From the NCBI GenBank assembly GCA_963668655.2, contig CAXXPQ010000002.1, positions 310,001-374,000 of the forward strand: a stretch of 64,000 bases of DNA, written 5' to 3'. Of this stretch, positions 34,228 through 42,686 are shown piece by piece. Below the pieces are notes generated by a model. The model was not told where the DNA came from, searched no databases, and saw nothing but the letters and a program-made list of their open reading frames with translations. The DNA is from G963668655 sp963668655 (GTDB lineage Bacteria > Myxococcota_A > SURF-8). The translations under genes were made by a program, and so were the position numbers. Numbering within the stretch: the stretch's first letter is position 1; each line of letters starts with the position of its first letter.

Positions 34228-35943
34228 ATGCGACGAATTTTGAAAACAAGCGGGATTCTTGCGTTTCTACTCGGCCTGAACCTCTTGACGACACCGGCCT
34301 TCGCCGCCGAGGAGAAACAATGGACGGAGTTGGAAAACCGTTTCGGAACGGTCCACTGGAGTCATGAACTCCACGCCCGGGACGCCGTGCGGAACTGCCA
34401 GATCTGTCACCACACCTCCAAGTCCGGCACCGCTTCCCCACCCGCCTGTCTCACCTGCCATCCGACCGTGCGCACCGGAGATTCCATCTCTCCGGCCTGG
34501 CCGCTGAAAGCCATGGCGAAACCCGCCAAAGCGGAAAACGGCGAGAAAACGCCGCCCACCCGCCGCAATGCCTTCCACAAAAGCTGCCAGGGCTGCCATA
34601 TGGCCGTGAAAAAAGGTCCGGTCAAGTGCCGGGAGTGCCACGAATCCGTTCTGGCCGTGGAAGCCGGAAACACGGCTTTCGAGCACCGCGTATACGCCCT
34701 GGACAAAAACATCGCCTGCACCCGCTGCCACACGGAAGGCGCGCCCGCGAAGATCGTCGATCCCGGCTGGGACGACTGCGGAAAATGCCACGAAAGCTAC
34801 GTCCACAAAATCCTGAAACCGGAAGACCGCTTCGACCACGGCGCGCTGTTTCTGGGAGCCCCGGGAGAAGTCGTCTGGGATCATCGCGCCCACGTTCTGC
34901 CGGAAGTCATGGAACTGGGCGGCGAATCCTTCGGCTGCCTGAGCTGCCATCACAAGGAAAAAGACGCCAAACCCCAGGAATATCGCACCTGCCGCACCTG
35001 CCACAAGGCGGAAGACGCAAAGGCAGCCTCCGGCGAAACGGTTCCCCGCCGGGGACACGCTTTACACAAAGCCTGCACCGTCTGCCACGATCCCACCCGA
35101 AAGGATCTGCCGGAAACCCCGGCGCTCGGCTGCCGGGACTGCCACAATGGTTACACCCACCTGATGCCCGCCGAGTTCGGAACGGTGGTCTGGTCCCACG
35201 CCGGACACGGTGCCGACGCCGAGACGGCCTGCACCGATTGCCACCACGCCGACAAGGGCCGGGAAGACATGCGCGCCTGCCGCTCTTGCCATATGGACGA
35301 TCTGCCGGGCAACGTCCTGGATCTGAAAATGAAGACGGCCACCCAGTGCAACAACTGCCACAAGGACAGCCTGGAAAAGCCCATCGAGGGTCAGTTCTGC
35401 CGCGCCTGCCACGAGCATCCCTGGTCCGAACTGGTGAAGGCCGAAAAGAACTTTGGCGAAAAGCACGCCACGCTCACCATGGAAAAGGCCCTGCATAAGA
35501 CCTGTCTGGACTGTCACGCCAAAAAGAAAAAGGGGCCCACGGATTGCCGCGGGTGCCACGCCTATGCTCACCGGCGCGGCCAAGCCTTGAAGTACGGTCG
35601 AAGCGACAACGGTTCCGGCATGCCGCCGTCCAACATCATGAGCGCCAAATCCTACGAAATCCACCGCACGCACCTGGATGAAAACGGCTTCCCCTGCCTG
35701 GATTGCCACCACAACCTGAAGCCTTCGGCCAGGGTCGCCGCGCTCAAATCGCACTTCCCCGCCCAGCCCAACTGCAAAGAGGGCACCGGAATGGACGATT
35801 GCCGCCCGGGCCTGAGCGATCCCCAGCACTGCAAGAACTGCCACGGCCAACCGGGCGTACCGTCCTTCGACGAGGCCGCGAAGCACATCTGCTCGGACTG
35901 CCACAAAGATTTCGGCATCCCGCCGGCCGAATACGGCGACTGA
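34228..35943 (+). CDS. Periplasmic multiheme cytochrome c with 19 CxxCH motifs
   Basis: 571 aa from ATG 34228, which opens a clean signal peptide (GILAFLLGLNLLTTPAFA). A TTG at 34216 with a better-spaced GGAG is an alternative. I count 19 CxxCH heme-binding motifs, starting CQICH and ending CSDCHK. Many are preceded by histidines in patterns such as HKSCQGCH and HKACTVCH that supply the second axial ligand, as in class III (c3/c7) cytochromes. The protein should carry electrons across the periplasm. No quinone oxidoreductase or porin-cytochrome partner is adjacent. It is followed by a strong terminator. Confidence 0.93.
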   Translation: MRRILKTSGILAFLLGLNLLTTPAFAAEEKQWTELENRFGTVHWSHELHARDAVRNCQICHHTSKSGTASPPACLTCHPTVRTGDSISPAWPLKAMAKPAKAENGEKTPPTRRNAFHKSCQGCHMAVKKGPVKCRECHESVLAVEAGNTAFEHRVYALDKNIACTRCHTEGAPAKIVDPGWDDCGKCHESYVHKILKPEDRFDHGALFLGAPGEVVWDHRAHVLPEVMELGGESFGCLSCHHKEKDAKPQEYRTCRTCHKAEDAKAASGETVPRRGHALHKACTVCHDPTRKDLPETPALGCRDCHNGYTHLMPAEFGTVVWSHAGHGADAETACTDCHHADKGREDMRACRSCHMDDLPGNVLDLKMKTATQCNNCHKDSLEKPIEGQFCRACHEHPWSELVKAEKNFGEKHATLTMEKALHKTCLDCHAKKKKGPTDCRGCHAYAHRRGQALKYGRSDNGSGMPPSNIMSAKSYEIHRTHLDENGFPCLDCHHNLKPSARVAALKSHFPAQPNCKEGTGMDDCRPGLSDPQHCKNCHGQPGVPSFDEAAKHICSDCHKDFGIPPAEYGD

Positions 35944-35968
35944 TCCGAATTCCCGATTCCGTCACCTC

Positions 35969-36010
35969 AACGGCCGCGTCTTTCACCCAAGGCGCGGCCG
36001 TTCTTTTTTA
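35969..36010 (+). terminator. Rho-independent terminator
   Basis: Perfect 10-bp stem AACGGCCGCG/CGCGGCCGTT followed by CTTTTTT. Confidence 0.88.
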
Positions 36011-36149
36011 TAATTCGCATCGGTGTGGCCGCCTTGCCTCCTTGCACCCGCCCCGGTCTGGCATGGTTTTTCGTAAGTCGCACGGCTCCCATGAAAACCG
36101 CCCGAATTTCAGTGGAACGTCTTTCGTTTTCGACAAGTGAAGAAAACGG

Positions 36150-36178
36150 TTGAATTGATAGTCGGAAAAAGATAAATT
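36150..36178 (+). promoter_or_regulatory. Promoter candidate for the hydrolase lipoprotein
   Basis: TTGAAT at 36150, 17-bp spacer, TAAATT at 36173. Confidence 0.45.
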
Positions 36179-36282
36179 GGAAGCAAGCGTCCTTTTAAGA
36201 CGCGATTCGACCATCCATGCCGATTCGATCGAACATCTTGGCGGGCATCAAGCGGATTCTCTTTCCGGACGGGAGCGGGATC

Positions 36283-38241
36283 ATGAATACGTCGAGACTG
36301 ACTTGGAGCCTTTGTTTTCTTGCTTTTTTCCTTTTAATCGCAGCCTGTTCGGACGGAGATTCCACCGGAACGGACGGCGATTTCGCGGAATCGCCGGATG
36401 GCGACGCCATGGAAGACGAGACGTCGGATGGCGATGAACTCGTTCCGGACGGCGACGGGGCGGAACAGGAGGAAACGCCGGACGGCGATCTGGACGCGGA
36501 GCCCGATCTTTCGGAAAGCGAGCCGGATCTCGATCTGGAAGAAAACGGAGAGCCGGAAAATTCCGAATCCGACGCCGAGCCCGAACCGGACGCCGAGCCG
36601 GAGCCAGACGCCGAACCCGAGGAGGAATGGGACGAGACGGGTTGCCTGTACGAGCCTCCCGACTACACCTGCGACGTGACCGACCCCATCAACACCTGCC
36701 CGGGCGGATACTGCCTTCTCGGCACCTGCATCGGTCCGGAAGCGGATCCCGATCGTTGGGCCGACTGCGGCGACGGTCGCTGCGGCGTCTGCGAGGACGA
36801 AAACACCTGTCCGGTGGATTGCGTGCATGAACTGCCCGTGACCGGACAAAAAGACTACGACAACGACACCACCCTCACTATCTGGGTGCACGGCTTCAGC
36901 AACAACGTTTCCGACATCCCCGAAATGATCTACGGGGAATCCGAGGGCTGCGGCGGGCTCTTCGAGGACATGGCGGCCTACGGCATCCAGGCCCCCTGCG
37001 GCAACACGCCGGAGGGTCTGGCCCAGCCGAACCACTTCGCAAAGGTGGAATATTACGGGGAAATTCCGGCGGATTGGCTCACGGACGACGACATCGCCGA
37101 GATCGAACAGTATCCCTGGGACGAAGGCGGCAACGGCCTGCAACGCTACGCCCTGATCGTCGCCAAGTTCGTTCGCTACCACCTGGAACAGTCCGGGGCG
37201 ACGCACGTCAACATGGCCTGTCATTCCATGGGTTGCCTCATCACCCGCCACGTAATCGAAAACAACCTGGAGAATCTGTCCGCCGAAAACCGCTTCGTCC
37301 GCTGGTTCACCAGCGCGGGCGTCATCGCCGGGGCCCGGTTGGCACGCCTGTACGACAATCCCACCGTCCAGGAAATCGCCGAGCTTATCGGTCTGGGGAT
37401 GTTCGATTTCATCCTGATGAACCCGGATTACGTCACGGACATGACCTCCTGGTGGGACCATAAGCTTTGGGAGGGCAACAGCCCGTATTTGCGGGATATT
37501 CTGATCCATCACAACGGCGGGACGGACCCCCGCATCGCGGAGGCGCTGAACATCCAGCTCCTGGACATCGACAATCCCGGCGACGAGCCCAACGACGGCA
37601 TCATGTACACCTTCGACGAATTCTTCCACAGCCAGACGGAAGAGGCATCGTTTCACGCCCCGGGCGGAGAGGTGCTACCCGCCACCAAAACCTACGTCTA
37701 CGTGGATCACATGACCGTTCCGGACAGCGACTCCTCCATCGTCACCGCCACGGGAAATCTGTTCCACGGACGCAAGGTCATCATCACGCTGACCGAAGTG
37801 GCGCTCTTCGATGACCTGGAATTCGGCGGAATCGAGGATCTGGGCCGCTACGGTTCGCCCCCGGGAGAGTTCGTGGTGGAATCGGAGGTGCGTTTCAATC
37901 CCTATTTGCAGAATACCTTCGGGAAGAACGTCCTGGTTCACGAACAGAAATTGGAGCATCGCACTCCGGATATGTGGTATCAGGCGGAAAACGAAGTGCG
38001 CCAGCCCAATCAGATTCTATATTCCGGTCCGGTTTTCGACGATATGACCGAACTGCACCTGAAATGGAAAATTCTGGAGGTGGATTGGTATCGCCGCTAC
38101 GGCCTGTACGAAATCAACTTCGATTCCCACGACGAACTGCTGGGCTTCGACGGCCAGGTGTCCCTGGTGAACCAGGTGATCCAGTTGGGTAACGAGCGGG
38201 CCAACGCCAAGTTCGAAGTAAAGGTGATCGACCTCTATTAA
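36283..38241 (+). CDS. Alpha/beta-hydrolase (lipase-like) lipoprotein with acidic DGD linker
   Basis: 652 aa from ATG 36283. Lipobox IAAC, then about 100 residues of Asp/Glu/Gly/Pro linker, and a small Cys-rich module (CPGGYCLLGTC ... CGVCEDENTC). The hydrolase core begins at LTIWVHGFSNN (oxyanion-loop HG). The nucleophile elbow is ACHSMGC, a variant of GxSxG with Cys in place of the first Gly. The C-terminal 150 residues look like a beta-sandwich. Surface esterase or lipase activity is likely; the substrate is unknown. The linker resembles those of the C25 protease and the Cys-rich lipoprotein. Confidence 0.82.
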   Translation: MNTSRLTWSLCFLAFFLLIAACSDGDSTGTDGDFAESPDGDAMEDETSDGDELVPDGDGAEQEETPDGDLDAEPDLSESEPDLDLEENGEPENSESDAEPEPDAEPEPDAEPEEEWDETGCLYEPPDYTCDVTDPINTCPGGYCLLGTCIGPEADPDRWADCGDGRCGVCEDENTCPVDCVHELPVTGQKDYDNDTTLTIWVHGFSNNVSDIPEMIYGESEGCGGLFEDMAAYGIQAPCGNTPEGLAQPNHFAKVEYYGEIPADWLTDDDIAEIEQYPWDEGGNGLQRYALIVAKFVRYHLEQSGATHVNMACHSMGCLITRHVIENNLENLSAENRFVRWFTSAGVIAGARLARLYDNPTVQEIAELIGLGMFDFILMNPDYVTDMTSWWDHKLWEGNSPYLRDILIHHNGGTDPRIAEALNIQLLDIDNPGDEPNDGIMYTFDEFFHSQTEEASFHAPGGEVLPATKTYVYVDHMTVPDSDSSIVTATGNLFHGRKVIITLTEVALFDDLEFGGIEDLGRYGSPPGEFVVESEVRFNPYLQNTFGKNVLVHEQKLEHRTPDMWYQAENEVRQPNQILYSGPVFDDMTELHLKWKILEVDWYRRYGLYEINFDSHDELLGFDGQVSLVNQVIQLGNERANAKFEVKVIDLY

Positions 38242-38295
38242 AGAGAACGCCCGGAGAATCCAGGGGATTTCCATTCGGCTCCGGCAAGGAAATTT

Positions 38296-38324
38296 TTGAC
38301 TTCGCTTCCGGAATCTGGTAACGT
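38296..38324 (+). promoter_or_regulatory. Promoter candidate for the GAF protein
   Basis: TTGACT at 38296, 17-bp spacer, TAACGT at 38319. Confidence 0.5.
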
Positions 38325-38397
38325 ATAAGCTCTCTTTAGAATCATAATGAGAAGCGGATTTCTGGGGAAATCGGAAAACACGGAGGAGGACAGATAT

Positions 38398-39567
38398 ATG
38401 GCGCGCTATGAAGTATTTATTCCGGCCAGATCGGGTTCCGACGAAGAGAGCTTCACGGTTCAGGTGGAGGCCAGCAGCTGGCTTCTCGCCCTTCGCTCGG
38501 GAATGAAGCTGATCGGGGAGCAGGGCGAGGCCCTCAGTTCCATCATGGTGGAAAACAACCCGGACGGAACCGTGATCGTCAAGGATCCGAAGAGCCGCCG
38601 TGCTTTCAGGATTCGGGAGGTCGCCGGGGAAGCCGTGGATGCGGCCGCCGAGGAAGCCCGCAAGAAGGCCGAGGAAGAAGAGGCTCGCAAGGCGCGTGAG
38701 GCGGCGGAACTGGCCGCCAAGGAACGGGCGGAGGCGGAAAAGGCGCTTCAGGAAAAGATGGAACAACAGCGCCTGGCCGAACTGAACGCCCGCAAGGAAC
38801 GCGAGGTGCAGGAAGCCCAGGCCAAGGAGCAGGCCGCCCGCGAAGCCGCGAAGGCTTCCATGGAACGCGCCGAAGCCGAGAAAAAGCTGAAAGCCGCGCA
38901 GGTAAAGGCCGCCGAAACGCAATTGAAGGCCGCCGAGGCCGCCGAAGGTCAGAGCAGTGAAATTTCCGTTGTCAAGACCAAGGTGACCAGCGAACAAATC
39001 GCCCAGGAAATGGGAAGCCTGGAAATGGGCGAGGATCCCTTCGACGTGGACGACGTGATGTCGGATCTGTTCATGGAAACCATGGACATTCCGGAAATGG
39101 ACGAGCAGGAAGCCATCGAATACATCATGGATCTTTCCATGAACACCATTCAGGCCGAGGCCGGGTCCGTCATCCTGTCGGATATCAATTCGGCCTTGAG
39201 CGATCTTTACTTCGCGGCCGCCCGGGGAGAAGCCGCCTCCAAGCTGGAGGATATCCGCATTCCCAGGGGAAAGGGCGTCGTCGGTTTCTCCGTTCAGGTA
39301 GGCTGCCCCCTGGCCGTCAACGACGTGGACAAAAACCCCAATTTCTACCGTGCGGTGGCGGACAAGACCGGTTTCATTACGAAATCCATTCTCTGCGTGC
39401 CGATCATCAGCAGCGAGCGCACTTTCGGCGCTTTGGAACTGATTAACAAGACCGGAGGATCCGACCGCTGGTCCGCCGGTGAAATGAACGTCTTGGACTT
39501 TCTGGCGCAGAAACTTGCCGAGCGTCTCCAGCGAGCACACGACGAGGTGAAACTGGACCTGAAATAG
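38398..39567 (+). CDS. Coiled-coil protein with C-terminal GAF domain
   Basis: 389 aa, ATG with GGAGGAGG upstream. The first 75 residues form a small beta-rich domain (ARYEVFIPARSGSDEESFTVQVE). Residues about 80-200 are a highly charged Ala/Glu/Lys/Arg coiled coil. Residues about 240-385 are a GAF domain with the typical IRIPRGKGVVGFSVQ and ILCVPIISSERTFGALELINK. GAF domains bind small ligands or cyclic nucleotides. No output domain is present, so it probably acts through protein contacts. Single-gene unit with a terminator. Confidence 0.85.
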   Translation: MARYEVFIPARSGSDEESFTVQVEASSWLLALRSGMKLIGEQGEALSSIMVENNPDGTVIVKDPKSRRAFRIREVAGEAVDAAAEEARKKAEEEEARKAREAAELAAKERAEAEKALQEKMEQQRLAELNARKEREVQEAQAKEQAAREAAKASMERAEAEKKLKAAQVKAAETQLKAAEAAEGQSSEISVVKTKVTSEQIAQEMGSLEMGEDPFDVDDVMSDLFMETMDIPEMDEQEAIEYIMDLSMNTIQAEAGSVILSDINSALSDLYFAAARGEAASKLEDIRIPRGKGVVGFSVQVGCPLAVNDVDKNPNFYRAVADKTGFITKSILCVPIISSERTFGALELINKTGGSDRWSAGEMNVLDFLAQKLAERLQRAHDEVKLDLK

Positions 39568-39608
39568 TCGTCGAAAGTCTTTTCGGACGATCGGAAGAAC
39601 CGAAAATG

Positions 39609-39645
39609 AAAATCCCCGTCCTTGCAGGCGGGGATTTTTCTTTTT
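39609..39645 (+). terminator. Rho-independent terminator
   Basis: 9-bp stem AAATCCCCG/CGGGGATTT followed by TTCTTTTT; because of the flanking A and T runs it could work in both directions. Confidence 0.88.
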
Positions 39646-39664
39646 ATGGGGATTCTTTCGGTGA

Positions 39665-40156
39665 TTACGGCCAGTTGTCCGCCAGAGAGCGGAATTTCGC
39701 GTTGGTCAGAATCACTTTCATCAGTGCGGTGACATGTCCTCGCTCTTCCTCGATGGCCTCCAGCAGCACCTTTTCGTCGCCCAGAACCTCGCGCAAGCCT
39801 TCATAGTACATTTTCGTGGATTTCTCGAAATTCAACGCCGTGCTCAAGGCGTCTTCGGCCGTCCGGATGTGATCCAGGTTCTTGAAAGCGCCTTCCTTGA
39901 AGAATTTGGAGACGGACAAGGCGCGAAGATAGGCGAATTTTTCGTAATCGATGGGCTTTTCATCTTTCGGCGTACGCTCCAGAAGTTTCCGGAACGTGGC
40001 TTCATGAGCGATCTCGTCGTTGGACAGACGCTGGAAGATATCGGCCACATCGGGATCCTTTTCAAAGCGCTTCGCCAGAATCGCATAGAAGGATTGCCCG
40101 TTTTGCTCCGTGATAACGGCAAGTTGGATGGCTTGGTACAAGGTCATGCTTTCCAT
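39665..40156 (-). CDS. Rubrerythrin-like ferritin-fold protein
   Basis: 163 aa. A four-helix diiron protein: EQNGQSFYAILAKRF carries the first Glu, NDEIAHEATF the ExxH of helix 2, and IEEERGHVTALM the second ExxH. The C-terminal rubredoxin domain of classical rubrerythrin is absent. Such proteins detoxify peroxide or handle iron in anaerobes. A 59-aa ORF lies 49 bp upstream in the same direction, probably in the same transcript. Confidence 0.85.
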   Translation of the reverse strand: MESMTLYQAIQLAVITEQNGQSFYAILAKRFEKDPDVADIFQRLSNDEIAHEATFRKLLERTPKDEKPIDYEKFAYLRALSVSKFFKEGAFKNLDHIRTAEDALSTALNFEKSTKMYYEGLREVLGDEKVLLEAIEEERGHVTALMKVILTNAKFRSLADNWP

Positions 40157-40205
40157 ATCGTTTTTCCTTTCATGAATGAGCGGAGAAAATATGTCTTCGT
40201 TCCCG

Positions 40206-40385
40206 TCATTCGATAACGAACCGGGCCTCGTTCTTTTTCACCGGAACGAACTCGCCGATGGGCGCCAGCTTTTTGCTCAATCCCTCGCAATCCACAAGCA
40301 ATTTCCACAGAGCTTCCAGTTCCTTGCCTTCCCGGCCCTCTTCCGGCGTGACGCAGACGATGTTCTTTTCGATTTCTATCTTCAT
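40206..40385 (-). CDS. Small protein of unknown function, 59 aa, upstream of the rubrerythrin-like gene
   Basis: A complete ORF with an AAGGAAG ribosome site. The protein starts MKIEIEKNIVCVTPEEGRE and has a Lys/Glu-rich helical centre (KELEALWKLLVDCEGLSKKL). No family is recognised. Its direction and 49-bp distance from the rubrerythrin-like gene suggest an operon. Two Cys residues (positions 11 and 33) are present. Confidence 0.7.
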   Translation of the reverse strand: MKIEIEKNIVCVTPEEGREGKELEALWKLLVDCEGLSKKLAPIGEFVPVKKNEARFVIE

Positions 40386-40509
40386 GGCTTTCTTCCTTTT
40401 CGTTTTTTTCGTACCCCGACGGAATAGATGGAACCGGCCGCTGAATTATTTCATCGGAAACAAAGAAATCCGATCCATTGAACGGTCGGGCAAAGCATTC
40501 ATTCACGGG

Positions 40510-40538
40510 TTGACAGATCGTTCCGCATCGGCCATAAA
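40510..40538 (+). promoter_or_regulatory. Sigma70-type promoter for the DUF2804 gene
   Basis: TTGACA at 40510, 17-bp spacer, CATAAA at 40533. Confidence 0.55.
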
Positions 40539-40623
40539 CATCTTGGAATTCTTGTAAAGATCGCGGCATCGACACCGGTTCCATCCGTCGGTCAGCGATC
40601 GGAATGAACGAAAGGACGTTTCT

Positions 40624-41634
40624 ATGAGCGCTTCACTTTTCACGGACGATAACACCCCGGCCTTCGGCCTGTATACCGGGGAAATCCTGGATCTTCCGCT
40701 GGACGCTTATCAAGCGGTATCTCCCTTTTTACGGCGCTACCGGGCAAAGAAATGGCGCTTTGTCGGCCTGTTTTCACGCAGGCTGACGCTTGGCCTGGCC
40801 GTGGTGGAAGCCGGGTACGTGGGAACGGCTTTCGGATACGCCTTCGACATGAAAAGCAGACACATGCGGGAATTCAAGGCCACAAGCCCGTTGGCTCGGG
40901 CCTGCCGGATTTCGGATCATGCCGGTTCGGGCAGCGCGGTTTACGAAGGCGGGGGAAATTCGATCCGGTTGACCTACGGCCTGCCGGGCGAAGAGAGTCT
41001 GGTGGAAGCCTCGTTGCAGACATCGGAAGGGCCGTTGGAAATCCAGGCGCGTTTCTCGACCAACCGGGAAGCGGTGATTCCCCACCAGGTAATTCTACCG
41101 ACACCCGGCGGCCGATTTCATTTCACGCACAAGACCGCCGGAATGCCCTGTCGGGCGACGGTTCGCATGAACGGAGAAACCATCGAACTTTCGGAAAAGG
41201 AATGCGCGGCCTCCGAAGATCACAGCGCGGGATATCCCGACTATCACTGGCAATGGCGCTGGGTCGCCCTGGGCGGTCGCACGGCGGAGGGTGTCCGTGT
41301 GGGGTTGAACCTGGCGGACCCGGTTTATCATCCCGAGTGGACGGAAAACGTAATCTGGATCGACGGCGAACGTTACCCCGTGGGACGGGCGGAATTCGCT
41401 TTCGATCGTCGCCGCATTCTGGAACCGTGGAGCATCCGTACGGAAGGCGGCGCGGTGGATCTGGAATTCAAGCCTCTCGGCGAGCGCAAAGAGACGCTGA
41501 ACGCCGGGCTGATTCTCAGCCGTTTCCATCAGCCCGTGGGATTGTTCAGCGGGGTGTTCCGGCCGGATGGCACGACCGAAGTCCGACTGGAAGACGTTCC
41601 GGGCGTCTGTGAGGATCATCAGGCCCGCTGGTGA
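40624..41634 (+). CDS. DUF2804-family protein
   Basis: 336 aa, mostly beta-rich. Features that fit DUF2804 are the opening RYRAKKWRFVGLFSRRLTLGLAVVEAGYVGTAF and the central YPDYHWQWRWVALGG. No signal peptide is present. Function is not established for the family; lipocalin-like or lipid-related roles are speculative. It converges on meaB with 23 bp between the stop codons. Confidence 0.72.
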   Translation: MSASLFTDDNTPAFGLYTGEILDLPLDAYQAVSPFLRRYRAKKWRFVGLFSRRLTLGLAVVEAGYVGTAFGYAFDMKSRHMREFKATSPLARACRISDHAGSGSAVYEGGGNSIRLTYGLPGEESLVEASLQTSEGPLEIQARFSTNREAVIPHQVILPTPGGRFHFTHKTAGMPCRATVRMNGETIELSEKECAASEDHSAGYPDYHWQWRWVALGGRTAEGVRVGLNLADPVYHPEWTENVIWIDGERYPVGRAEFAFDRRRILEPWSIRTEGGAVDLEFKPLGERKETLNAGLILSRFHQPVGLFSGVFRPDGTTEVRLEDVPGVCEDHQARW

Positions 41635-41657
41635 GTTTTCCGGTTCCGGATGCGGCG

Positions 41658-42686
41658 CTATTCGGAGGTCGTTTTCACCCCGAACATATCCAACACGCTC
41701 CGGGCGGCGTCCGAAGGATGCAGGCGCCCGTCCAGAACGTCTTTTTCCAGACGGGGAAGGTGTTTGGCCACGGAGGGATCTCTTTTCAGCGCGGCGAGCA
41801 ATTCGCTTTCGATGTCCGCCCACATCCAACGCAGATTCTGCCGGCGGCGGCGCTTCTCGAAGTCGCCGGATTCGTTCATGTTCTGCTGAAGCCTGCGGAT
41901 CGCGTCCCGGATATCCGAAAGCCCGTCTCCATTCATCGCACTGCACGTCAGCACCGGCGGAGATCCGATCGAATCGGCGGAATGCAGGTAGTGCAGCGCC
42001 TGTTCGTATTCCGCCCGGGCCCGTTCGGCCGACGGTCGGTTTTCTCCGTCGGCTTTATTGACGGCGATAAGATCCGCGATTTCCAGGATGCCTTTTTTGA
42101 TCCCCTGGAGTTCATCTCCGGCCCCGGCCAGCATCAGCACCATGAAAACGTCCACCATGTCCGCGACCTGCGTTTCCGACTGCCCCACGCCCACGGTTTC
42201 CACCAGAATCACGTCATACCCGGCAGCTTCCGCCAGCAGGATCGTCTCGCGCGTACGTCGGGTGACGCCGCCCAAAGAACCCGCGCTGGGCGAGGGTCGG
42301 ATGAAGGCGGCCGGATCGGAGGAAAGCTTTTCCATACGGGTCTTGTCGCCCAGGATGCTGCCGCCGGAAACGCGGCTGGATGGATCCACGGCCAGAACGG
42401 CCACGCGGTGTCCATCGGCGGTCAACAGCGATCCGAAGCGATCGATGAAGGTGCTTTTCCCAACTCCGGGAACGCCGCTGATGCCGATGCGCAGGGACTT
42501 TCCCGTATATGGCAATAGCCGGGCGAGCAGTATCCTCGCCTCGTCTCGGTGGTCGGAACGGATGCTTTCGATGCGGGTGATGGCCCGGCCCAGCAGGGTC
42601 TTGTCGCCACGGCGGACGCCTTCGGCGAGTCCGGCGATGTCGGTCGCTTCCTCGCGGTTTATCGAGGTCGGATCGGTCGGGGGCAT
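41658..42686 (-). CDS. meaB: Methylmalonyl-CoA mutase-associated G-protein chaperone
   Basis: 342 aa. P-loop GTPase with GVPGVGKST (Walker A), AVDPSS, ETVGVGQSE (switch region) and NKAD (G4). This is the MeaB/ArgK group, which gates B12 loading and protects methylmalonyl-CoA mutase. Last gene of the mutA-mutB-meaB operon. Its start codon overlaps the mutB stop codon by one base, indicating translational coupling. Confidence 0.96.
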   Translation of the reverse strand: MPPTDPTSINREEATDIAGLAEGVRRGDKTLLGRAITRIESIRSDHRDEARILLARLLPYTGKSLRIGISGVPGVGKSTFIDRFGSLLTADGHRVAVLAVDPSSRVSGGSILGDKTRMEKLSSDPAAFIRPSPSAGSLGGVTRRTRETILLAEAAGYDVILVETVGVGQSETQVADMVDVFMVLMLAGAGDELQGIKKGILEIADLIAVNKADGENRPSAERARAEYEQALHYLHSADSIGSPPVLTCSAMNGDGLSDIRDAIRRLQQNMNESGDFEKRRRRQNLRWMWADIESELLAALKRDPSVAKHLPRLEKDVLDGRLHPSDAARSVLDMFGVKTTSE

